A stretch of 53,819 nt of DNA from Streptomyces sp. DH12 (GCF_020873895.1 NZ_JAHWGT010000045.1:1-53819), one strand, 5' to 3'. Shown: positions 7,272-15,574, counted from the first letter of the stretch. A program made the numbers and translations. Notes: generated from the sequence alone by a model not told the origin.

Positions 7272-8294
7272 TCAGCGGCCGGCGGTCGGCGCGCTGATGC
7301 GACTGTCCGTTAGAAGCCGGTCAGCGACGTCCGAGTTCACGCCGAAGGTTTCGCGGATCCACCGGGCGGTGACGCGGCCCTTCTCCGCTCGCTGCGCACG
7401 GATCCTGTCGAGCCGCACCTGGCGGAGAGTTCCATCGGCCTGGCGCATGCCGATACCCAGCAGGGCCGCGACTTGGGATGCGGTGAGCGCAGCGCCCTTC
7501 TGGTCTAGAAGGGCGCTGACCTGCGCGGCTCGCTCCGCCGCCTCACTCCGGGGGAACAGGCCGACTTCCTTGCGCGCCTCGGCGGGGGCAAGGTCGCTCC
7601 GCTCGGCGAGGAGTTGTTCGGCAGCGTGCTCGCGCGCCTCCCGAAGCAGCCGTTCGGCTTGGCGGAGGCTGATGCTCAGGTCCTGCTGTACCTGCTCGGG
7701 CGTGAGGTCTCTGCCGTGGGCGGCGAGCAGTTCGGCCACCCGGGCGCGCCTCTGGCCGGCCTGCGTGTGCGCCCCCTTCTTCCTGCCACGGAGCTCGGAC
7801 TCGAACCCGGCCGGCCGACCGCCCGGCCACTTCTGGCCGCTGGGCGGTTCGACCCCCTTGCGCAGCCGGTTGTTCTCCCAGTCCCGGATGGTCTTGCGGT
7901 ACCAGAGATTCGTGCCGGTTTCTGTGTGGTCAGGGTCCGGCAACCTGGTCTTGGTGCCAGCAGCGTAGGACTTCCACGTCTTGTCCGTGACCTGGCGGTC
8001 TTCGGGCAGGGACAGCCTCGCTTCCTCAAGGTCCAGCAGGTCCAGGTCGTGGCCGGCCGCGGGGATGGACGGCATCGGCAAAGCCGGCTTGCCGGCGGCC
8101 TGGAGGTCGACGTTCGTCTTGGCCGCCTGGACGTTCTCCTCGGCGTACAGGCGGCGCGCAGCGCCCTCGCGGTTGAACAGCCTCAATCCGGGGACGGACT
8201 CCCAGCGCCGCTTGCTCTGCCAGGTCTTCAAGGCGAGGCCGAAGATCTCCGCGGCGCGCTGATCGCTGACGGGTGTAAGGCCGTGGGGGATCAC
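7272..8294 (-). CDS. Multi-helix-turn-helix DNA-binding protein
   Basis: A 340-residue protein starting at GTG 8294 (AAGGAGACACCGTCGTG). I count about five helix-turn-helix units: residues ~5-45 (DQRAAEIFGLALKTWQSKRR), ~95-130 (an excisionase-like TWKSYAAGTK...WYRKTIRDWE), then three similar C-terminal ones (LTPEQVQQDLSISLRQAERL; LTASQVAALLGIGMRQADG; VTARWIRETFGVNSDVADRL). Repeated HTH arrays suit binding of long or repeated operators. It is the only obvious candidate regulator inside the minus-strand block and could act on its repeated promoters, but that is inference. Single-gene unit. Relatives may be annotated as hypothetical or as excisionase-like proteins. Confidence 0.75.
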   Translation of the reverse strand: MIPHGLTPVSDQRAAEIFGLALKTWQSKRRWESVPGLRLFNREGAARRLYAEENVQAAKTNVDLQAAGKPALPMPSIPAAGHDLDLLDLEEARLSLPEDRQVTDKTWKSYAAGTKTRLPDPDHTETGTNLWYRKTIRDWENNRLRKGVEPPSGQKWPGGRPAGFESELRGRKKGAHTQAGQRRARVAELLAAHGRDLTPEQVQQDLSISLRQAERLLREAREHAAEQLLAERSDLAPAEARKEVGLFPRSEAAERAAQVSALLDQKGAALTASQVAALLGIGMRQADGTLRQVRLDRIRAQRAEKGRVTARWIRETFGVNSDVADRLLTDSRISAPTAGR

Positions 8295-8299
8295 GACGG

Positions 8300-8395
8300 T
8301 GTCTCCTTCATCGGTGGTGGGTGTGAGCGCCGAAGCGGGGGCCACCCACGTCGACAGCATTTACTGTACCTCATTCAGCGCCTCGGTGTGGGAAG
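8300..8395 (-). promoter_or_regulatory. Promoter and hairpin leader for 7272-8294
   Basis: -10 TACAGT (8363-8368); no convincing -35 at 17-18 bp. Hairpin 8327-8355 pairs GTCGA with TTCGGC-type arm and GTGGG with CCCGC, loop TGGCC, showing stem changes on both sides relative to the other copies. Confidence 0.65.
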
Positions 8396-8461
8396 TGGTC
8401 GGTCGGATGTGTCAAGCGCTGCCCCTTCGCCTTCCCCCAGCGGCAAAGGCGGAGGGGCAGC

Positions 8462-9952
8462 TCAGAACAGGCTCGCCTGTGGCGGATCCTGCCCGCGCAG
8501 CTGGCGCTGGCGCAGCGCGAACTCCAGCGCCTCGTCCTCGTCGGTGAAGTGGTGGGCGAGGATCTTCTCCAGCGCCTCGCTCAGGCCCTGGCGCCGGCCG
8601 GCCGACCGGTAGGCCTTGTCCACGGCCAGCAGAGACCTGACGGTCAGAAACATCTGCTCGTCGTCACCACAGACCTCGCGCAGCACTTCGGTCATCGCCC
8701 GGTCCCTGTCGATGGTCAGGCTGATCGGCCCGTCGGGGAACGGTTCACCGGTGGCGTCCTCGTAGATCTCCGGCAGGGTGTCCTCAATCTCGTGCTTCTG
8801 GAACACCCATATGCGGCGGATCTCGCGCAGTTCCTCCAGCGTGATCAGGGTGATGTCGCGGACGTGCTCGGGGCCCGTGCGGCGGATCCGCGACTGGGCG
8901 GTGAGCAGCTGGTGCAGCCAGTCCTGCCGGGCGTCCTGGGTGTACGGGCCGTGGACGAGCCGCTCTCGGTGGATGAGCAGCCGGCCGTCCATCTTGCGGA
9001 AGTCGCGTAGGTGCCGGTCGTCCTCGATGTCGAGCCGGTCGCGCAGTGCGAGCAGCGGGCGCATCCAGTCGTACTCGTCATCGTTGATGATCATGGCCTT
9101 CATGCTCTTGTCGGACTCGACCATGGTGCAGGTCCAGCATCCGAATCGGCTGTCGCCACACGATTGGGTGCTCGTGTCGACGACCAGAGGGCATTCGCTG
9201 TCGGCCGACGCGCCGCGGTACAGGGCCATGAGCTCCTTGTGGGAATGGCCCCACGGATTCTCGTACTGCATGAGCGCGATCCACACCTCGTCGGTGGTCA
9301 GGTCCTCGATGGGGCTGTAGACCAGGGAGTTGGGGAGCGAGGCATTCGGTGAGAGGCGGTCGCGCACGCGGCCGGCCTCGTGCCGGGCCATGGAGCGGGC
9401 GCGGGCTTGGCTCTCGGCCTTGCGGGTGCCCAGGACCAGGATCACTTCGCCGTGCTGGTCGACGACCTGGCGGATGAACTTGTTCGATGGCCGGATCTTC
9501 ATTCGCTCGGTGCACCACCGGAACTTGGGCCGGGGTGCCGCGTAGCCCTTTCCGATCAGGGACACCCAGAACGTGTCCTTGATGTCGGGGGTGAGGCGGT
9601 GCACCTCGACGGGTAGGCCGGCGGTCGCGGCGGCCGCGCGCATCGAGTCGAGTGACCGGCCGACCCATGCGGCGATCACGGGGTTCTCTACCAGGGTGTC
9701 CGTGGATATGACGTGGGCGGTCTTGTGCCGCTGGGCAGGCGGGAGGCTCTCCAGCGCCCGCCATACCAGGGCGGTGGTGAGGGTGCTGTCTTTGCCTCCG
9801 CTGTACCCGATGACCCAGGGCACTGAGTCGGCCAGGTACAGCTCTCGGACCTCGGCCAGGGCCTCGTCCATGAACTGGTGCAGTCCCCGGCCGCCGTACG
9901 GCTCGGGCTTGGGCAGATCGACAAGCGGCAGGAGTACGGGTGTGGTGGTCAG
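8462..9952 (-). CDS. dndC-like: DndC-family sulfurtransferase (PAPS reductase-like)
   Basis: Read from the CTG at 9952 (GAAGGGAA upstream) this is 496 residues, the usual DndC length. Residues 51-56 SGGKDS are the ATP-pyrophosphatase loop. C147 (FRWCTERMK) and the cluster C265/C272/C275 in CGDSRFGCWTCT match the iron-sulfur ligands and signature of DndC, which activates the sulfur donor for DNA backbone phosphorothioation in the Dnd complex. It ends QASLF, a good sliding-clamp-binding motif. No dndA, B, D or E lies in the window, so it is an orphan here. The frame is continuous with the upstream gene through a 12-cytosine run, giving a potential 672-residue fusion; I prefer separate starts because the leader box and ribosome binding site lie in between. 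Confidence 0.88.
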   Translation of the reverse strand: MTTTPVLLPLVDLPKPEPYGGRGLHQFMDEALAEVRELYLADSVPWVIGYSGGKDSTLTTALVWRALESLPPAQRHKTAHVISTDTLVENPVIAAWVGRSLDSMRAAAATAGLPVEVHRLTPDIKDTFWVSLIGKGYAAPRPKFRWCTERMKIRPSNKFIRQVVDQHGEVILVLGTRKAESQARARSMARHEAGRVRDRLSPNASLPNSLVYSPIEDLTTDEVWIALMQYENPWGHSHKELMALYRGASADSECPLVVDTSTQSCGDSRFGCWTCTMVESDKSMKAMIINDDEYDWMRPLLALRDRLDIEDDRHLRDFRKMDGRLLIHRERLVHGPYTQDARQDWLHQLLTAQSRIRRTGPEHVRDITLITLEELREIRRIWVFQKHEIEDTLPEIYEDATGEPFPDGPISLTIDRDRAMTEVLREVCGDDEQMFLTVRSLLAVDKAYRSAGRRQGLSEALEKILAHHFTDEDEALEFALRQRQLRGQDPPQASLF

Positions 9953-10133
9953 GGGGGTTCCCTTCGTCGGTGGGTACGGGGTGACACGAGCATGTGGCGC
10001 TGGGCCGGTGGTGCCGGGTTGTGGTCGTCGCCTGACGGGGTCCCGCCGGCGCGGCGGGCGCGCGGCCGCAGTGCACTTGGACCGGTCGGCGCGGCCGCCG
10101 CGGTACTCCGTTGTCAACTGGAAGGCGGCGGGG

Positions 10134-10480
10134 TCACTGCTTCGGGGGGGGGGGGCGAACAAGGTGAGCTGCTGGTCGGCGGCTTCGGCTTGGGGGGTGG
10201 CCCGCTCGATGGGGGCGACCAGGCGCGGCGGCGGGTCCGGTAGGGATGGCGGGCGTTGCCGGTCACGTTGGACCTGTGCCCGCAGTGCCGCCAGCACTTG
10301 GCTCCACTCGCCGGTAGCGAGGGCCTGGGCCCATTCGCGCTGGTCCTGGGCGCGTTCGGCGTCGGTGCGGCGGCGGGCTCCGCTCCCCCAGCAGTCGCTG
10401 GTGGCGGCGCGGTAGGGGCGGTGGTCGGGGACGGCGCCGGCCACGAGAGGTTGCGGTAACCCGCATCCGGGGCACCGCAC
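10134..10480 (-). CDS. Small zinc-ribbon protein with QLTLF motif, at poly-C tract
   Basis: Starts at GTG 10480, or possibly a CTG about 24 bases upstream with AGAAAGG. Residues 1-10 have CPGCG, a later Cys follows, and the middle is helical (AQDQREWAQALATGEWSQV). Near the end lies DQQLTLFAPPP, a textbook QLxLF clamp motif. Immediately after come 12 cytosines (10144-10155 as G on the plus strand). With 12 the frame runs on into the DndC-like gene; with 13 it would stop at 10134-10136, giving the tidy end APPPPKQ. So this gene either is fused by a one-base slip or varies in phase. The coordinates show the 13-cytosine version. Confidence 0.55.
10144..10155. repeat. Homopolymer of 12 G (C on the coding strand)
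   Basis: The longest mononucleotide run noticed in the window. It lies inside coding sequence, directly after the codons for QLTLFAPPP, where length changes switch between fusion to and separation from the downstream DndC-like gene. Confidence 0.85.
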
Positions 10481-10583
10481 GGTCTCCGGTTCTGGGGGTT
10501 CGGGCGGACTGGCCAGGGTGGGGCCTTTCTGCGGGTCGGGGGCCGGGGGGGAGGGAGTGTGCGCCGCCCCCGGCCCGGGCTGG

Positions 10584-10976
10584 TCAGGGCTGAGTGCGTG
10601 CCAGCCGGTCCTCGGCCTGGGCGAGCTGGCTGAGGAGGTACGCCAGATCCTGGGGAGCGGTGGCGATCAGCTCGGCGTCGGCCCGGATGCCGGTGAGCAC
10701 CGATCGGTGCTCGTGCTGGTCCTCGACGTCATCGGGGCCCGTGGCGGCGCCGAGCTCGGCGACGCGCATTCCGTTGGCGGCCACGATCTCCACGGAGACG
10801 TACTCCGCTTCAACCTCTGGGGCGTAGGCGCCGCCGTTGGCGTTGTGCAGGGTCTCCCTGGTGTGCCACGGGCGGGGAAGGGCTGCGCTCAGCTGGTCCC
10901 ATGCCGCCTTGATCCGTGCAAGGTCGAAGAGCTGGGCGGGATCGGTTGCCGGTCGGCGGGGCGGCAGGGCCTGCAC
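10584..10976 (-). CDS. Hypothetical protein
   Basis: A 130-residue protein starting at GTG 10976 (CAGGGA 10 bases upstream), 35 bases after the stop of the upstream gene. Acidic and helical (DPAQLFDLARIKAAWDQLSA; APQDLAYLLSQLAQAEDRLA), with a central beta-like segment YVSVEIVAANGMRVAELG. Second in the 11767-8462 series. No motif identifies a function. Confidence 0.65.
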   Translation of the reverse strand: MQALPPRRPATDPAQLFDLARIKAAWDQLSAALPRPWHTRETLHNANGGAYAPEVEAEYVSVEIVAANGMRVAELGAATGPDDVEDQHEHRSVLTGIRADAELIATAPQDLAYLLSQLAQAEDRLARTQP

Positions 10977-11011
10977 GTCGGTGCAGTCCCTGCCGCCTTG
11001 CGTCGGATCGG

Positions 11012-11767
11012 TTACGCCTTGGCGGCGGTCAGCGCGGCCTCGATGGCGGTCGCTCGCACGGTGGCGGCCGGGCAGGGGCCCAGCAGCCGGGTCAGGTCGG
11101 CGGTCAGGCTCGGGGTGTCCTTGGCACGGCGGGCGCGGGCGACGGACTTCAGCAGCGCGGCCGCTGTGTCGGCCGTGGTCGGGTGGGCGACCTTGCAGTG
11201 GCAGGACTGGGCGGTCACGACCAGCCTGGCCAGCTTCTCAGGAGCGGCCTGCTCCACCATCGGGATACAGCCGTCGTGCCGGTAGGACGGGCGAGGACGG
11301 TTGTCACCGTTGCGCCCTCGCAGGTGCGACCACCAGCGCGTGCCCACCCACTCGCACAACCGGCACCGCATCAGCCACCGGTTGTCCGCCCCGGGGTAGC
11401 CCTCTAGCGGTTCCCATCCGAGCTCGTTGAGGCGGGCGAGCGCCTTCGCGGCGTGGCGGATGTTGCCGGGGGTCGGCTGGAGCCGGGGGGAGAGCTGCGG
11501 CACGTAACCCGCGGCGGCCAGAGTGGGAGTCTGCGCGGGCGCATCTTCGGCCAGGACAGCACCCTCGTCGAACAGCTTCACCAGCTGACCGGCCGCAAGG
11601 TCGCGGTCTGCGTGCTGGGTCTCCTCGCAGCCCGGCGCAGTGGCGTGCCACCTCCTGTGCCAGCGGTAGATGTGCCCGGCCGGGCGGCCGTCTACGGCAA
11701 CGGGGTAGCGGCCAGTCCCGTCGCGCTCGCCGATGCTGTAGCGCGATTCGGTGTCGGTGTCGGTCAA
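11012..11767 (-). CDS. Hypothetical zinc-finger protein, first gene of operon
   Basis: A 251-residue protein starting at TTG 11767 (GAAAGGAACCCACTTG). The N-terminal part RYSIGERDGTGRYPVAVDGR, then HIYRWHRRWHAT, looks like a small beta domain of a type repeated in actinobacterial hypotheticals. The middle has RCRLCEWVGTRWWSHLRG and later HDGC, a likely C2HC zinc site. The C-terminus is helical. It heads the operon leading to the DndC-like gene. Nucleic-acid binding is inferred from the finger only. Confidence 0.7.
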   Translation of the reverse strand: MTDTDTESRYSIGERDGTGRYPVAVDGRPAGHIYRWHRRWHATAPGCEETQHADRDLAAGQLVKLFDEGAVLAEDAPAQTPTLAAAGYVPQLSPRLQPTPGNIRHAAKALARLNELGWEPLEGYPGADNRWLMRCRLCEWVGTRWWSHLRGRNGDNRPRPSYRHDGCIPMVEQAAPEKLARLVVTAQSCHCKVAHPTTADTAAALLKSVARARRAKDTPSLTADLTRLLGPCPAATVRATAIEAALTAAKA

Positions 11768-11865
11768 GTGGGTTCCTTTCGTCGGTGTACGTGTGAGGTC
11801 GGGGCGGGAAGCCATCCCGCCCTGACAAAGAGAACTTTACCAGTTTGAACACTCGCCGCGAAACG
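11768..11865 (-). promoter_or_regulatory. Promoter and hairpin leader for 11012-11767 operon
   Basis: -35 TTCGCG (11857-11862), 17-bp spacer, -10 TAAAGT (11834-11839). Hairpin 11798-11826: GTCAGGGCGGGA against TCCCGCCCCGAC with one mismatch, loop TGGCT. CACACGTACACC follows. The stem differs from most copies on both arms, good covariation. Confidence 0.88.
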
Positions 11866-11893
11866 CGGAAAGCCCTTGCGCCGGGGTGATGGA

Positions 11894-12598
11894 TCAGAAG
11901 AGGCGGTCAGAATCTTCCGGCAGGGCGACCGGCTCGACGGCGGCGCGGTCTGCGCTGGGCACATCGCCGGGGGTGGGGTCGGCCGCCTCTCTCCGGGAGA
12001 TCCGGCGCCAGTCGGTGAGGTCTTCGCCCCAGCGGTCCGTGATGGTGGAGAGGGCGCAGAGTTCGTCGGCCCCGACAGGTATCGCCGCCTGGTCGGTTGC
12101 CTCCCCGTCGGGCCCATAGAGAACGGCGTACGCCTCATCGGTGGCCCAGACGGCGACTCGCTCAGTCCCGTCCTCGTTGCGGTACCGGCCCTCGAACTGG
12201 ACGCTTCCGAGGTCGTGGAGCAGGCAGTCCTTGCGGCCGCAGTGGCCGCCGCGCTCCTGCCAGAAGCGGATATGAGCGTCGGCTCCTGCGGCTGCCCAGT
12301 CATCCCCGGCGGTGTACTCCGGCCGGCGCTCGGTCCACCTGGCCATCACCTTTTCCAGGTCGGGGCGGACGTAGAAAAACGACAGCCCCTCCTGCTTCAT
12401 GTGGTCGATCCATGACCGACGGCTGCGCTCGTAGGACCGGCGGGAGATGTCGTATCCGCTGGCGGGGTCGATGTCCTCGATGTCAACGCCCGCGGCGAGG
12501 CACAGGGCAGTGCGGGCGTCCGCCATGGCCGTGGCGTGGTCCATGGCGGACGGTACAGACAGGGCGTGCCAGAAGACGTTCCTGGCACTGGCGAGCAT
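11894..12598 (-). CDS. Hypothetical protein ending DSDRLF
   Basis: A 234-residue protein starting at ATG 12598 (AGGAGGAACGCTGACCATG). The helical N-terminus includes SAMDHATAMADARTALCLAA. A GHCGRKDCLLHD segment (Cys/His) sits mid-protein with a following beta-rich part YRNEDGTERVAVWATDEAY. It ends EDSDRLF, where the last residues fit the clamp-binding-like series found on this plasmid. Single-gene unit with a longer leader than usual. Function unknown. Confidence 0.72.
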   Translation of the reverse strand: MLASARNVFWHALSVPSAMDHATAMADARTALCLAAGVDIEDIDPASGYDISRRSYERSRRSWIDHMKQEGLSFFYVRPDLEKVMARWTERRPEYTAGDDWAAAGADAHIRFWQERGGHCGRKDCLLHDLGSVQFEGRYRNEDGTERVAVWATDEAYAVLYGPDGEATDQAAIPVGADELCALSTITDRWGEDLTDWRRISRREAADPTPGDVPSADRAAVEPVALPEDSDRLF

Positions 12599-12790
12599 GG
12601 TCAGCGTTCCTCCTGCGGTCGGGGGGGCGATGGGGCGGCAAGAGCCATTCGTCAGGACGACACTCGGCGACGAAATCCGTCTGCTTGCGGTGCGTGAGCG
12701 ACCTTCCAGTGGGTTCGCGTGAGGAATGCCCGACTGGCCGCCCCTTAGCGACACATATAACTCTACCACCTTGACCCCTCATCTCGAAGT
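12599..12790 (-). promoter_or_regulatory. Promoter and long degenerate leader for 11894-12598
   Basis: -35 TTCGAG (12783-12788), 17-bp spacer, -10 TAGAGT (12760-12765). The usual hairpin is poorly preserved (starts GTGTCGCTAAGGGG), and the CACACGCAC box is reduced to CTCACGCG. The leader is about 150 bases instead of about 75. Confidence 0.65.
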
Positions 12791-12878
12791 GGTGGGTCGC
12801 ATAGCGACAGCACCGCAGGTCGGCACTCGGTCATGGCGGTCCACCTCCTTAGTCGGCGGCCGCAGGTCGCGCTGGGGG

Positions 12879-13253
12879 TCAGCTGGCACAGGGGCGGGTG
12901 TGGTGGAGGGAGAGGCCGCAGCGGTTGCCGTTGCCGTCGTAGCCGTCGCACGAAGTGCCGGGAATGCCGAACCGAGGCTGTTGTGTGGCGCGCCAGATAT
13001 CTCCGCCTGGGGCGGGCTGGTCAAGCGTGATGAGGGCCGCGGTGGGAAGCACATCGCGGCCGTGTCGCAGGCACAGCACGCCCCCCGCCTCGGGCTGATC
13101 GGCGTAGGGTCTGACCACGGTCAGGTGGACGGTGATGGCGTCGGAACTCCCCCCCTGCGGAGTGACCTTGCGCAGCCACTCGCCGGGCTTGAGGTCGCGC
13201 AGATTGGTCACCCGCTCGTAGGTGAGTCCCTGGATGGTCACGGTCTCGGAAAT
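12879..13253 (-). CDS. Hypothetical protein, probable ATT start
   Basis: A 124-residue protein if it begins at ATT 13253, five bases after AGGAG; the first in-frame GTG is four codons later and lies 17 bases from the Shine-Dalgarno sequence. Residues 1-60 form a small beta-like domain (VTIQGLTYERVTNLRDLKPG; ITVHLTVVRPYADQPEAGG). The C-terminus has CDGYDGNGNRCGLSLHHTRPC, a probable metal-binding knuckle. Last gene of the 15002-12879 operon, 163 bases after the membrane-protein gene. Function unknown. Confidence 0.6.
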   Translation of the reverse strand: MSETVTIQGLTYERVTNLRDLKPGEWLRKVTPQGGSSDAITVHLTVVRPYADQPEAGGVLCLRHGRDVLPTAALITLDQPAPGGDIWRATQQPRFGIPGTSCDGYDGNGNRCGLSLHHTRPCAS

Positions 13254-13415
13254 GGGGGCTCCTGGGGTGAGGGCGGGGCAGGGTCTGCCCCGACGGGGTT
13301 GCGGCTGGTTGAGCGCTTGGTCGGCTCGGACTGCTTCGCGTGGCTCCGTCCCCGCAGCTATGCGCTTGGGAGCAGGGCAGCGGGGCGGCTTGGCCACCGG
13401 GTTGGATGCGCACAC

Positions 13416-13721
13416 TCAGCTGGTTACGGCCGCGGTGCGGCGCGTGGCGGTGAAACGACGAATCCTCTCGCGCAGACGGCGCCGGGGGCCGTCGCCACCG
13501 TTGCGGCCGTTCCACCAGTGGTAGGTGAAGTAGGCGGTCGCGGCGGCGTTGACCGCGACGTAGACAGCGCCTTCGCTGCTCCGCCCCATGGCGATAAGCG
13601 CGAAGCCGAGGGCGCTGAGCCCGTCGGCCGTGCCGATCGAGATGCGGCGTGTCCAGACGCCGGCCACGGAGGTGAGCAAGAGGGCAGCTCCGGCGCCCAG
13701 GAGTATGTGAAGGAGAATCAA
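13416..13721 (-). CDS. Small integral membrane protein
   Basis: A 101-residue protein starting at TTG 13721 (GACGGGAA upstream). Three hydrophobic stretches are visible: residues ~2-20 (LLHILLGAGAALLLTSVAG), ~35-46 (LSALGFALIAMG) and ~53-70 (AVYVAVNAAATAYFTYHW). A basic C-terminal tail RRRLRERIRRF suggests a cytoplasmic C-terminus. No family recognised. It lies within the operon read from 15002. Confidence 0.65.
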   Translation of the reverse strand: MILLHILLGAGAALLLTSVAGVWTRRISIGTADGLSALGFALIAMGRSSEGAVYVAVNAAATAYFTYHWWNGRNGGDGPRRRLRERIRRFTATRRTAAVTS

Positions 13722-13798
13722 GCGGTTTCCCGTCTTCGCGTGGTGGTTGGGGTGTCTGGGCCGGGGGCCAGCCACGGCTGGCCCCATGAGGGGCGCGA

Positions 13799-14107
13799 TC
13801 AACCTGCGGGCGTGAGCACCCAGACCTCCCGAAGCCCGGCGGGCAGAGGCCCGTAGAGATCGCCGAGTTCGGGCTGCGCCGTCATCTGCTCCGGGGTCGG
13901 GTAGACCTCCCCGCGCAGTTCCCGGGCGTCGAACAGTCCGAGCGAGACGGAGTAGAGCGGGGAGAAGCCGTTGCCCTCGGCGTCCTGGGACAGGACGACG
14001 AGCCGGTTGGGCTGGCCCCGCAGCACGCTCATGAGGTCGCGGCTGGTCAGGGGCGGCTCGCCGTCGCCGTACAGGGGGAGGTCGGCGGTGTGGTCGATGT
14101 GTTGCAA
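13799..14107 (-). CDS. Hypothetical protein
   Basis: A 102-residue protein starting at TTG 14107 (AAAGGAACTGTCCTTG). It contains LVVLSQDAEGNGFSPLYSVS and EVYPTPEQMTAQPELGDLYG, acidic overall. A perfect 11-pair hairpin (GGCCGGGCCGC/GCGGCCCGGCC, about 14143-14172) separates it from the preceding gene. Function unknown. Confidence 0.65.
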   Translation of the reverse strand: MQHIDHTADLPLYGDGEPPLTSRDLMSVLRGQPNRLVVLSQDAEGNGFSPLYSVSLGLFDARELRGEVYPTPEQMTAQPELGDLYGPLPAGLREVWVLTPAG

Positions 14108-14183
14108 GGACAGTTCCTTTCGCTGGGTGAGCTGGGCAGGGTGGCCGGGCCGCGCGGTGGCGGCCCGGCCTGGCGGGAGAAGG

Positions 14184-15002
14184 TCAGTCCTGGCGGGTGT
14201 AGGCGTAGAGCATCGTGGTGGCCGTCTCCACGCTGACCCGCTCGACCCACACCGTGACGCGCGGCTCCGGGTCCCCGTTGAGCAGCTGCACGGCGAGACC
14301 GGGAGCGGTGTAGATGGCGGCACTGCTGGGGCCGGTGCGCTCGGTGGGCCTGGGCGGCTCCTCACCGCGCGCGCGGGTGATCATGTCCCGCAGCGTGTCC
14401 GGGGTAGCGGTGAGCGACACGGGGATGTCGTGGCCGTCCGCCTTGAGCGCCTGCCGGACGATCTCCTGCGCCGTCGGGAGGGGAAGGTTTCGCAGCAGCA
14501 GCGCGACGGTGGGCGCGGTGCCGGTCGGCCCGCTGGTGACGAACAGTTCGCGCGCGTTCTCTCCGCGACCGATGGTCATGGTCGCCGACCGGTTCAGGTC
14601 GTCCTCGATGATCCGCACCGTTCCGGCGTGGCCTTCGAGGAGTGGGGTGGACAGGACGGCCACCGCCTGGCCCACGTTCTGCCGTCCATAGGCCGGGGCC
14701 AGTCGGTGGCGGATGACGTCCAGCAGCTCGAACACAATCGGGTCGTCCGGGTCCGTGGGCACTCGGCGGGCCTCACGGATGCACGTCAGCGGGACATCGT
14801 CGTCGTCGGCCAGGTTGACCTGGGCGGTCAGCGTGAGCTCGCCGTCCGCGACCTCGACATGGATTTCGTGGCCCTCGTAGTTCCGCAGAATGGCGAGGTC
14901 CAGCAGGCCGTCCAGCTCCCAGAACCTGGTACCGAGCCGGTCCAGGAGCCAACGGGCGATGTCGTGGGCGGGGCTGGGCGCTGCTGCGATGGCAAGAGAC
15001 AA
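14184..15002 (-). CDS. Hypothetical protein, first gene of operon
   Basis: A 272-residue protein starting at TTG 15002 (GGAGGTACGGCTTG). The N-terminal half reads as alternating helix and strand (AHDIARWLLDRLGTRFWEL; GHEIHVEVADGELTLTAQVN). The second half has ENARELFVTSGPTG, PTAQEIVRQALKADGHDI and a beta-rich end PRVTVWVERVSVETATTMLY. No catalytic motif is apparent. It heads a four-gene operon with two small proteins and a membrane protein. Confidence 0.7.
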   Translation of the reverse strand: MSLAIAAAPSPAHDIARWLLDRLGTRFWELDGLLDLAILRNYEGHEIHVEVADGELTLTAQVNLADDDDVPLTCIREARRVPTDPDDPIVFELLDVIRHRLAPAYGRQNVGQAVAVLSTPLLEGHAGTVRIIEDDLNRSATMTIGRGENARELFVTSGPTGTAPTVALLLRNLPLPTAQEIVRQALKADGHDIPVSLTATPDTLRDMITRARGEEPPRPTERTGPSSAAIYTAPGLAVQLLNGDPEPRVTVWVERVSVETATTMLYAYTRQD

Positions 15003-15098
15003 GCCGTACCTCCGTGGTCGTGTGCGTGTGGTGTCGACGCGGGGGCCACCCCGTTCCGACAAGAAGAACTTTACCAGTTTAAACCCGATACGCGAAGC
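15003..15098 (-). promoter_or_regulatory. Promoter and hairpin leader for 14184-15002 operon
   Basis: -35 TTCGCG (15091-15096), 17-bp spacer, -10 TAAAGT (15068-15073). Hairpin 15033-15060: GTCG/CGAC outer, CGGGG/CCCCG inner, loop TGGC. CACACGCACAC follows. Confidence 0.88.
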
Positions 15099-15191
15099 CG
15101 GGGCGGCGGCCTCACCCAGGGTGCGATGCGGGGAGGCGGCCGGGGGCGCGACAGCAGACACCCCCCGGCCGAATGGGCCCGCCCCCCTCGG

Positions 15192-15560
15192 TCAGGCTGG
15201 CCTTTCGGGGCGCCCCAGAGGGGCCAGGGCGCGAAGCACGGATGAGATCCCGCGCCCATCGTCCCAGTTCCACTTGATGCCATGCGGTACAGAGACACCC
15301 GTAAGGGGGTCGATGAGCACCGCCCGGGGGTCGACGACGCCCGTACCCTGCACGACGTGGTGGCGGTACACCACAGCCCACCGGCAGCGCGGCTCATGAC
15401 CCACGATCACGTAGTAGTCGTTGGGCAGGCGCAGCAACGCCACGGTCCAGCCTTCGGGAGCATTGGTTGCGTACGTGACGCGGAGGGCAAGCGAGCCGAC
15501 ACCAGGAATGATGGGCAGCGGGTCGCGCAGTACGAGGTCATCGGCATTGCGGCGGGCCAT
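15192..15560 (-). CDS. Hypothetical protein
   Basis: A 122-residue protein, ATG at 15560 (GGAGGAATCCCCATG). Beta-rich throughout: GVGSLALRVTYATNAPEGWT, ALLRLPNDYYVIVGHE, RWAVVYRHHVVQG, then DPLTGVSVPHGIKWNWDDG. The pattern resembles a small domain binding carbohydrate or nucleic acid, but I cannot assign it. Single-gene transcription unit. Confidence 0.68.
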   Translation of the reverse strand: MARRNADDLVLRDPLPIIPGVGSLALRVTYATNAPEGWTVALLRLPNDYYVIVGHEPRCRWAVVYRHHVVQGTGVVDPRAVLIDPLTGVSVPHGIKWNWDDGRGISSVLRALAPLGRPERPA

Positions 15561-15574
15561 GGGGATTCCTCCGG

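Noticed and set aside
7795-7815. tRNA TPsiC-arm-like GGTTCGAGTCC on the minus strand
   Set aside because: It is inside the coding sequence of the multi-HTH protein; no acceptor stem or anticodon arm can be drawn around it.
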